Assembly: GCA_000434635.1 (NCBI GenBank)
Contig: HF988072.1
Span: 1 to 6,316 of the forward strand
Direction of reading: 5' to 3'
From: Firmicutes bacterium CAG:110
Lineage (GTDB): Bacteria; Bacillota; Clostridia; Oscillospirales; Oscillospiraceae
Length of the DNA stretch: 6,316 nucleotides
Each line of letters starts with the position of its first letter. Position 1 is the stretch's first letter. Under the pieces are notes generated by a model. The model did not search any database. It had not been told where the DNA came from and saw nothing but the letters and a program-made list of their open reading frames with translations. Shown here one piece after another: positions 1 to 4,782 of the stretch. Both the position numbers and the translations under genes were made by a program.

Positions 1-4
1 GGTG

Positions 5-10
5 TATAAT
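5..10 (+). promoter_or_regulatory. Possible -10 box for the early operon
   Basis: The hexamer TATAAT is a perfect consensus -10 element. It lies 55 bases before the first start codon, where an early-operon promoter would be expected. The matching -35 box would fall outside the window, so the call rests on the -10 alone. Transcription would start near base 17, and the leader would then begin almost directly with the hairpin at 22-37. Confidence 0.4.
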
Positions 11-21
11 GCAGTTATGGC

Positions 22-37
22 ACACCTGAAAAGGTGT
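22..37 (+). promoter_or_regulatory. Leader hairpin upstream of the first gene
   Basis: ACACCT (22-27) and AGGTGT (32-37) form a perfect 6-bp stem closed by a GAAA tetraloop. This is a stable RNA fold just upstream of the ribosome binding site AAGGAGG (48-54). The same ACACC can instead pair with GGTGT at 1-5, so two exclusive folds exist. Filamentous-phage DNA-binding proteins are known translational repressors, so a regulatory leader is plausible, but that role is inference. Confidence 0.35.
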
Positions 38-64
38 AGCAAATTGCAAGGAGGAAAACCTAAA

Positions 65-319
65 ATGGCAAGAACAAAAATGAAGATCGTAGGCCTTGGC
101 AATCGTATGCAGGGCGTAAGCAAGAAGAATGGTAAGCCGTATGACTTTCAGCCCATTTCCTTCGTTTACAAAGACCCGTATACCACCGGCTATAAGGCCG
201 CTACTTCCAACATCCCCGGCGACATGATTGACGCTATCGGTGGTGTCAAAGTGGATGAGGAACGGGAAATCTTCTACCACGGCTACAACGGCACGGTTAC
301 GGTTGACGGCATTCTGTAA
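65..319 (+). CDS. Small protein, probable phage single-strand DNA-binding protein (gpV-like)
   Basis: This is an 84-residue basic protein. The ATG at 65 is chosen because AAGGAGG lies 10 bases upstream; an in-frame GTG at base 2 has no visible ribosome site. The sequence looks rich in beta strands: a segment near residues 6-36 with the turn SKKNGKPYDF, then a second near 62-84. This resembles a small OB-fold. Its size, strand and position before the replication initiator match the gene V-type protein that coats newly made single-stranded phage DNA and steers it to export. The family was assigned from general shape and context, not from a diagnostic motif. A different small replication accessory protein is the alternative. 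The next gene starts only 3 bases after the stop, so the two are probably co-translated. Confidence 0.55.
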   Translation: MARTKMKIVGLGNRMQGVSKKNGKPYDFQPISFVYKDPYTTGYKAATSNIPGDMIDAIGGVKVDEEREIFYHGYNGTVTVDGIL

Positions 320-322
320 CTC

Positions 323-514
323 ATGCCCGGTTCTGACTGGCGTGTATCTGTTCCCATGGAGGAACTCACTGCGCTTATCAATTTCAAGAGCGAAATGAAG
401 CAGATACATGACGAAAACGCCCAACTCCGCAATGAGCTGGACGGACTGAGAACGATGTTTAACGAACTGCTTGTGCAGTTCGGTGAGGTCAAGAGGGAAG
501 TCAAGGGGAGATAA
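323..514 (+). CDS. Small coiled-coil protein of unknown function
   Basis: This 63-residue protein begins 3 bases after the preceding stop. No clear ribosome binding site precedes its ATG, so translation is probably coupled to the upstream gene. An in-frame ATG at 356 would give a 52-residue form, also without a clear site. From about residue 12 to the end it is highly charged and helical, with regularly spaced L, I, M and F residues (for example ENAQLRNELDGLRTMFNELL). This is typical of a short coiled coil, so it probably forms a dimer or oligomer. It has no signal peptide or membrane segment and should be cytoplasmic. It does not look like a ribbon-helix-helix CopG repressor, although a copy-control or Rep-accessory role would fit its place just before the origin. 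The family is not recognised. Confidence 0.6.
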   Translation: MPGSDWRVSVPMEELTALINFKSEMKQIHDENAQLRNELDGLRTMFNELLVQFGEVKREVKGR

Positions 515-529
515 GCCCTCCCCGCCTCT

Positions 530-571
530 TGACACAGGCGGCGCCACTACGACATAGCGCCGCTCGTGTCA
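530..571 (+). other. Predicted double-strand origin (Rep nick-site hairpin)
   Basis: The arms at 530-544 and 557-571 pair as TGACAC/GTGTCA and GCGGCGC/GCGCCGC, separated by one A-C mismatch and one G-T wobble. The 12-base loop, CACTACGACATA, contains ACTACGAC (546-553). The nick site of the pMV158 plasmid family is TACTACG/AC, exposed in a hairpin loop, so the predicted cut here is between G551 and A552 on the + strand. The adjacent gene encodes an initiator of that same family, which makes the match much less likely to be chance. The nicked strand equals the coding strand, as expected for the virion strand of an inovirus. Confidence 0.8.
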
Positions 572-632
572 GGTGTCAAAAATGACACTCTAAAGAATTT
601 AACACATGGTACTGTTCTGTGTCATGTGTCAA
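566..632 (+). repeat. GTGTCA box array between the origin and rep
   Basis: GTGTCAGGTGTCAA (566-579) recurs as GTGTCATGTGTCAA (619-632) with one difference. Each copy holds two GTGTCA boxes 7 bases apart. Inverted boxes (TGACAC) lie at 583-588 and, in the origin stem, at 530-535, giving six boxes in about 100 bases. The box at 573-578 and its inverse at 583-588 also form a 6-bp hairpin with an AAAA loop. Such spaced repeats next to a nick site suggest Rep binding sites, or an operator through which Rep or another protein controls rep transcription. The protein that binds is unknown. Confidence 0.6.
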
Positions 633-651
633 TATTTAGGAGGTAAAACAA

Positions 652-1320
652 ATGGCTGATACTCAAAAATTCCGTGACCGCAAATTCTGCGCAGTTCTCT
701 ACCCGGAGGACGAAACCCATGTAGCCGCTATCGAAAAGCTGAAATCCGGTGGCTATAACTTCGCTGCCATTCTGCATGACAAGGACGTTTATGAAGATGG
801 CGAACACAAGGGCGAAACCAAAAAGTCTCACTGGCATGTGGTGGTACGCTTCAAGAACGCTGTGTGGAATACGGCCATTGCCAAAGAGTTAGGCATTCAG
901 CCCAACTATCTGGAAGCCTGCGCCAACGTGGATTCCGCATTGCTCTATCTGGTTCACTTTGGCAATGAGGACAAATTCCAATATGAGTATGAAGCGGTTT
1001 TCGGCCCTCTCCGTGTGCGTCTCTCGACCTTGCTTGCTGAGCCTGATGAGGGTGCCAGAGTGCTGAATTTGGTAGATATCGTGGACAATACGCCGGGTCC
1101 GATTGGCTATTCTGAGCTGATAAAGAAAGCGGTTGCCGCTGGTATTTATGCAGACCTCCGCCGTATGGGTTCAATCGCCGTCCGGCTTGTCAACGAACAC
1201 AATTATGAGTGCTACCGTGAACTGCAACACAATTCCGGCGTATCTCAGGATTTTGAGAATTTCCGTGGTTTCCTTGCATTCACGGGAGACCGGGATATCA
1301 GACCCTTGGACGATGATTGA
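652..1320 (+). CDS. rep: Rolling-circle replication initiator, pMV158 RepB-type HUH endonuclease
   Basis: This 222-residue protein starts at an ATG with AGGAGG 8 bases upstream (638-643). It is predicted to nick the origin hairpin at 530-571, attach to the 5' end through a tyrosine and start rolling-circle replication. Visible motifs are LHDKD (41-45), the metal-binding HUH core HWHVVV (60-65; H60 and H62), and YLVHFGNEDKFQY (99-111), where Y99 is the predicted nucleophile. The YLxH-x(n)-KFQY pattern and the HDKD segment are typical of the Rep_2 family of Gram-positive plasmids, whose members are about 200-230 residues long. Residues from about 123 on would be the C-terminal domain, which I do not recognise in detail. 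It is unusual beside inovirus structural genes because classical Ff phages use the unrelated-looking gene II protein. The next gene starts 8 bases after the stop, so co-transcription with the coat genes is likely. The enzyme appears intact. Confidence 0.9.
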   Translation: MADTQKFRDRKFCAVLYPEDETHVAAIEKLKSGGYNFAAILHDKDVYEDGEHKGETKKSHWHVVVRFKNAVWNTAIAKELGIQPNYLEACANVDSALLYLVHFGNEDKFQYEYEAVFGPLRVRLSTLLAEPDEGARVLNLVDIVDNTPGPIGYSELIKKAVAAGIYADLRRMGSIAVRLVNEHNYECYRELQHNSGVSQDFENFRGFLAFTGDRDIRPLDDD

Positions 1321-1328
1321 GGTGCAAT

Positions 1329-1511
1329 ATGGCCTGTATCCTATACATTCAGACCCCCGCCGGAACAATGTATGCGTACCGATTCTCAAGCCGGAAGGCC
1401 GCCGAACGGTTTTACGAAATTTATCAGCTGTCCAGCGAATGCAACAGCCGCTTCACTCCATTCCCTATTTACGTTGAAACTCGAATTCGAAAAGTCAAAA
1501 GCAAGGACTGA
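1329..1511 (+). CDS. Small basic protein of unknown function
   Basis: This 60-residue protein starts at an ATG with GAGGTG 5 bases upstream, inside and just after the rep stop region. A TTG at 1317 would overlap rep but has weaker support. It has no signal peptide or membrane segment. The N-terminal half (MACILYIQTPAGTMYAYRF) looks like two beta strands, followed by a helix (SRKAAERFYEIYQL) and another strand, and it ends in a basic tail (RIRKVKSKD). A small DNA- or RNA-binding protein would fit this make-up. It lies between replication and coat genes and ends 2 bases before the next start codon. The family is not recognised. Confidence 0.6.
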   Translation: MACILYIQTPAGTMYAYRFSSRKAAERFYEIYQLSSECNSRFTPFPIYVETRIRKVKSKD

Positions 1512-1513
1512 GT

Positions 1514-1723
1514 ATGCCTATGGAAACAACTGTCCCAACTGAAACTGTCACAAAAGTAATAGAAGTTGTAGAGCAAATGGACTATACCGAATATCTGGTC
1601 AAGCTGGTTAATTCCAATGAGCTTATTCTAGACGCGGTTCATGTTCTTTCCGGCTTTGCCCTGTTCGCAATTGTCGTTTGCCTTTGCTACTTTTGTTATA
1701 AATTCTTTCGTATTTTCTTTTGA
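1514..1723 (+). CDS. Single-pass membrane protein, possible minor coat protein
   Basis: This 69-residue protein starts 2 bases after the preceding stop, with AAGGA upstream. The N-terminal 43 residues are polar and acidic (several T, E and V), and residues about 44-66 form one strong membrane segment (SGFALFAIVVCLCYFCYKFF). The acidic end probably faces outward and the short KFFRIFF end inward. It has no cleavable signal peptide. Its size, topology and place directly before the major coat gene are those of small inovirus minor coat proteins (pVII/pIX-like), but no sequence motif proves this. Its stop codon overlaps the ribosome binding site of the coat gene, so the two are expressed together. 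Confidence 0.6.
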   Translation: MPMETTVPTETVTKVIEVVEQMDYTEYLVKLVNSNELILDAVHVLSGFALFAIVVCLCYFCYKFFRIFF

Positions 1724-1737
1724 AAGGAGATTTGACA

Positions 1738-1911
1738 ATGTTCCTGACTGACGCTGCCACCGGTCTTTCCGGTATTGTTACCACTCAGATGATGAGCGGT
1801 GTTCTGGATGAAATTCTGGGTCTGCTGCCTGTCGTGATTCCCGTCATGATCGGTTTCATCGGTCTGCGGAAGGGTATTTCCTTCCTTCAGAGTGTCCTGC
1901 ACAGTGCCTGA
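1738..1911 (+). CDS. Predicted major coat protein
   Basis: This 57-residue protein starts at the ATG after AAAGGAGA (1723-1730); earlier in-frame TTG codons would include the ribosome site itself. It has an N-terminal amphipathic stretch with acidic residues D5, D24 and E25, a hydrophobic helix at about 26-43, an RK pair (44-45) and an amphipathic C-terminus ending LQSVLHSA. This is the basic design of an inovirus major coat: outer acidic part, membrane helix, basic inner part facing DNA. It has no signal peptide, so it would insert directly, and fewer basic residues than Ff pVIII. A strong terminator follows at once, allowing high expression of this gene relative to those downstream. Its last 37 residues recur at the end of the next protein (28 of 37 identical). 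The assignment rests on architecture, context and this repeat, not on a database match. Confidence 0.75.
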   Translation: MFLTDAATGLSGIVTTQMMSGVLDEILGLLPVVIPVMIGFIGLRKGISFLQSVLHSA

Positions 1912-1923
1912 TATGGCATCCAT

Positions 1924-1952
1924 GCCCCCCGGCATTGTCGGGGGGCTTTTCT
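1924..1952 (+). terminator. Strong intrinsic terminator after the coat gene
   Basis: GCCCCCCG (1924-1931) and CGGGGGGC (1939-1946) form a perfect 8-bp GC stem with a 7-base loop, followed directly by TTTTCT. It separates the coat gene from the secreted-protein gene, the place of the central terminator between genes VIII and III in Ff phages. Leaky read-through would give many coat transcripts and few minor-protein transcripts. Confidence 0.9.
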
Positions 1953-1973
1953 ACTTGAAAGGAGTTTTTGAAC

Positions 1974-2651
1974 ATGAATTTTCAAAATGTGCGCTTGCGC
2001 CCCCTGTTGTGTGCAGTGCTGTCTGTAATCCTTGTAACCGGTTCTATGATTCTTCCCGCATTTGCAGCGGAACAGAATGTGAATTTTTCCTACGTTGATA
2101 GCGTTCCCTCTGCCACCGTTGCCCCTGCCCTCTGGAAGCTTGCCGGGTGCAGTGAATCCCTCCCCGCAAGCTCTGCGCAAATGGTCTTAAACGAGCGTGT
2201 CGGGGCAGCAGTTGACGGCTATATTTCTTCGGACAAAAAGGCATTCATCCTGAATCATGACTACCTTAACATGTTTCTTCAATCTCATGACGAATTATCC
2301 ACCACGCATAATATTCTGGGATGGCAGCCTACGGAGTCTTATACAGGTGGAGAGGGTAAATACTTCGCCGTTCCCATTGATACGTCCGGCTTGACCTATG
2401 ACCCTGATAGCGCAGAAACCTTTGTATTCCATTCCGCTGCTGCGCCTGAACCTGAGCCGACCGCCCCCGCACAAGAACCGTCTACCCCCGCTTCGACTGC
2501 CGACTTGGCGAAAATCGTTTCCTCTGAGAATCTTTCTTCGGTATTCGATGAAGTGAAATCCCTGCTTCCCGTCGTGTGTGCCGTCATTATCGGGTATATC
2601 GGCCTGAGAAAAGGCATTTCTTTCCTGCAAAGCGTTTTGCATAGCGCCTAA
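1974..2651 (+). CDS. Secreted virion protein with a C-terminal coat-like module
   Basis: This 225-residue protein starts at an ATG with AAAGGAG 9 bases upstream (1958-1964). A signal peptide covers residues 1-31: basic N-terminus, hydrophobic core LLCAVLSVILVTGSM, and probable cleavage after AFA. Residues about 32-155 form a polar extracellular domain that I do not recognise. A Pro/Glu/Ala-rich linker follows (about 157-173), then residues 189-225 align with the end of the major coat: SLLPVVCAVIIGYIG, then LRKGISFLQSVLHSA. The last 17 residues are identical to the coat. The likely meaning is a protein exported through Sec, anchored in the membrane by a coat-like helix and built into the filament among coat subunits, displaying its outer domain. 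A tip or adsorption role is possible. It heads the operon of assembly genes, just after the terminator. Confidence 0.8.
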   Translation: MNFQNVRLRPLLCAVLSVILVTGSMILPAFAAEQNVNFSYVDSVPSATVAPALWKLAGCSESLPASSAQMVLNERVGAAVDGYISSDKKAFILNHDYLNMFLQSHDELSTTHNILGWQPTESYTGGEGKYFAVPIDTSGLTYDPDSAETFVFHSAAAPEPEPTAPAQEPSTPASTADLAKIVSSENLSSVFDEVKSLLPVVCAVIIGYIGLRKGISFLQSVLHSA

Positions 2652-2679
2652 ATGATACCGCCAAAAGGAGTGATAAATT

Positions 2680-4521
2680 ATGAATGTTAATTTTCAAATT
2701 ATGAAGCGTATTCTATGCTGCCTTTTGGCGGTTCTTGTTTTATTCTGTGCTTTTGCTCGTCCAATTGAGGTTAGTGCTGTTGCTGCCGCTGCTGGTGCGC
2801 TGGTTTGTGCTATTACTCCGGAAATCGCTGTTTCTGCGGCAATAACGGCTTTAGGCATTACGTATCTGGTACAGACAGATTATGAAGAATTGGTTGCCGC
2901 CATTTCTGCAACAGTTCCCGGTAAATACCTTATAGATACCCTCGCAGATGGAAAGCAGGTTCGTGGCGTCGTCTACGACCATAAATGCTACCTCTCAAAA
3001 GATTTTGTAAGCTGGGTTTCTGACAAGCTTTGGACAGGTACGTCAGCAACTACAACCCCTGCCGTTTCACATACTTATGGCTTTACCGGCATTGTTGACG
3101 GCGTTTACAAAAATTGTGTTTCTTGGCTTAATTCAGCCTATCCGGGTGAACTGAATAAATGCGAAGCTTATTCAAATTGCTATGTTACAAGAGTTTTAGA
3201 TGATGATAAAAACCGTTATGACGTATGTGCTTTTTCTGATGGTGCTGTTGAATTTAAGATTGACAGCAATGGTTATTTCTGCTGGGGTAGTACTACAGAT
3301 GCTAAGCTGATTTATACTTCTGGCGTTAAATCAGATTACCATACCGTATGGCGTAATGGTCTTGTGGGAGATATGACTTTCAGCAAAGTCTTTCCATGCG
3401 CTTCTTCTTTTGGAACTATAAAACAAGGAACAGGCTCTTTGGTTTTCGGTGAAGGTCTCCGTTCCAACGGCTCAATTGCTAGTTCTTTAGACGATGAAAT
3501 ATATGCCGGATGGACAGGCAAGGCAATTTCCGTTTCTGATTCCCAAACGATATACCTCCCTATCTCTGTTTCTGATACCATTGCGGGAACCGGTTCTTTA
3601 ACGCAGGACGTCGCACAGGCCGGAACGACATATTATCCGGGGGCTGTCGAAGAAACAGACGAGGAACTTCCCATTGTTGATGTCCCTGTTGTCGGGGCTG
3701 ATCTTCTTGGTATTATTACACTGCTCAAGTCTATCTTGCAAGTTCTTATCAACATTTACCGTGTTGTTTCCTCTAATATCAGTTCTTGGTGGGATAATGC
3801 AACTACTACCATTGCACTTAATATTGCTTCTTTAGGCTCTTCTATAGAAACATGGTGGACAGCCGCAACAGAAACGATTATGGGCGGTATCACTAACGCA
3901 GTTACGTCTATTACCGAAGCTATTTCAACTGCGATAGCGGACGTTGTGACTTGGCTTAAATCCGTGGCTGCTACCCTTAGCGATATTCTTGAATGGGCTA
4001 AAGGTTTGCCCGCTGTCATTTCTCAAGCCATTTCAACGGCAATCGCTGACGTAATAGAATGGCTTAAGTCTTTGGGCGCTACTCTTGCGGATATTCTCGA
4101 ATGGATAAAAAGCCTTCCTTCTGCTATCGTTGACGGTATTTCCTCTGTTCTGACCTCCATTTTTGTCCCCACTACAGACTTTATTACAGCAAAAGTTGAA
4201 TCTTTACGTGCAAGATTTGACTGGATTGACCCGTTTATTGTATTTGCTGAAAACATATCAGGCGAATTGTTCAGCACAGAACCGCCTGTTATATATATTC
4301 ATCTGGATGATGCAGAGGGTAGCTATAACTACGGTGGTACTATTCCATTCCTGGACATGCGCTGGTATGCAAGATACAAGAAGCAGGGCGATTTGATTCT
4401 TTCCGGCTTCCTTTGGGCTTTGTTTGCGTGGCGTATGTACCTGAAACTGCCCGGTATTATCAGCGGTGCATCTGGTACGATAGGCCACATTTCCAGCTAT
4501 TCCAGAAAGGGTGACGATTAA
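2680..4521 (+). CDS. Large pIII-like adsorption/tip protein with tandem amphipathic repeats
   Basis: This 613-residue protein starts at an ATG with AAAAGGAG 9 bases upstream. It has a signal peptide (about 1-33, hydrophobic core ILCCLLAVLVLFCAFA, cleavage probably near VSA), then a second hydrophobic Ala-rich stretch to about residue 65. An extracellular region follows (about 66-335) with cysteines at 103, 146, 161, 167, 183, 201 and 240 that may form disulfides. Residues 340-365 are hydrophobic, and 368-485 form long amphipathic helices with WW pairs (370-371, 392-393) and a 36-residue tandem repeat. The C-terminus carries a membrane helix at about 572-592 and a short basic tail ending SRKGDD. 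A signal peptide, large ectodomain and C-terminal anchor directly before pVI- and Zot-like genes are the layout of inovirus pIII, which binds the host and caps the virion. Sequence similarity to known pIII was not recognised. The gene looks more AT-rich than rep. Confidence 0.7.
   Translation: MNVNFQIMKRILCCLLAVLVLFCAFARPIEVSAVAAAAGALVCAITPEIAVSAAITALGITYLVQTDYEELVAAISATVPGKYLIDTLADGKQVRGVVYDHKCYLSKDFVSWVSDKLWTGTSATTTPAVSHTYGFTGIVDGVYKNCVSWLNSAYPGELNKCEAYSNCYVTRVLDDDKNRYDVCAFSDGAVEFKIDSNGYFCWGSTTDAKLIYTSGVKSDYHTVWRNGLVGDMTFSKVFPCASSFGTIKQGTGSLVFGEGLRSNGSIASSLDDEIYAGWTGKAISVSDSQTIYLPISVSDTIAGTGSLTQDVAQAGTTYYPGAVEETDEELPIVDVPVVGADLLGIITLLKSILQVLINIYRVVSSNISSWWDNATTTIALNIASLGSSIETWWTAATETIMGGITNAVTSITEAISTAIADVVTWLKSVAATLSDILEWAKGLPAVISQAISTAIADVIEWLKSLGATLADILEWIKSLPSAIVDGISSVLTSIFVPTTDFITAKVESLRARFDWIDPFIVFAENISGELFSTEPPVIYIHLDDAEGSYNYGGTIPFLDMRWYARYKKQGDLILSGFLWALFAWRMYLKLPGIISGASGTIGHISSYSRKGDD
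3919..4134 (+). repeat. Two 36-residue tandem repeats in the pIII-like protein
   Basis: Residues 414-449 and 450-485 align without gaps, with 25 of 36 positions identical. Each copy has the order AISTAIADV, WLKS, ATL, DILEW, K.LP. The DNA has diverged at many third positions, so the duplication is old and the protein pattern has been kept. The segments look like long amphipathic helices with regularly placed tryptophans, suited to lying along a membrane or packing as a bundle. Less regular WW-containing segments (368-400) just before may be older copies of a related unit. Confidence 0.8.
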
Positions 4522-4770
4522 ATGATCTCAGAGTTCTTTTTGAATATTATTTTTCAATTGCTCGAATGGCTTCTGCGTATGCTCCCGGAAATATCATTTT
4601 CTGCGGATTGGGGTACTACTTCCACATTTTTCGGCGTTGTAAGATGTGTTTTATATATGCTCCCACTTAATACGATATCTGCTATTGTTGGTTTACTTCT
4701 GGCAATTTCCGGATTCCGTGTCATTATCGCTATTGTAAAAACTATCTGGGATTTGCTGCCCCTTGTATGA
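4522..4770 (+). CDS. pVI-like minor coat/membrane protein
   Basis: This 82-residue, very hydrophobic protein has its ATG directly after the stop of the previous gene, with an AAAGGGTG ribosome site inside that gene's end. It has about three hydrophobic stretches: residues 3-20, 35-47 and 52-75. It has few charged residues and no cleavable signal peptide. In inoviruses a short multi-helix membrane protein between the adsorption protein and the Zot ATPase is normally the pVI type. This type works with pIII at the end of the filament to close and release the virion. Position and hydrophobic pattern support that role; there is no recognisable sequence motif. The near-zero spacing suggests translational coupling and matched amounts with the pIII-like protein. 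Confidence 0.65.
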   Translation: MISEFFLNIIFQLLEWLLRMLPEISFSADWGTTSTFFGVVRCVLYMLPLNTISAIVGLLLAISGFRVIIAIVKTIWDLLPLV

Positions 4771-4782
4771 TGGAGGTTAACT

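Noticed and set aside
2..64. GTG start that would extend the first protein by 21 residues
   Set aside because: It overlaps a -10-like box, has no ribosome site, and the ATG at 65 has AAGGAGG at a good distance.
529..557. TTGACA at the origin hairpin as a -35 box for rep
   Set aside because: No convincing -10 box lies 16-18 bases downstream (ACATAG only), and the bases are explained by the hairpin stem and GTGTCA boxes.
851..1174. Minus-strand open frame of 107 residues inside rep
   Set aside because: It is a shadow of a clearly coding gene with conserved HUH motifs; there is no ribosome site and the content is low-complexity.
1671..1703. Possible promoter (TTGTCG ... TATAAAT) before the coat gene
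   Set aside because: The spacing is about 20 bases, too long for a good promoter. The AT-rich sequence encodes the membrane segment of the upstream gene, so the match is probably chance.
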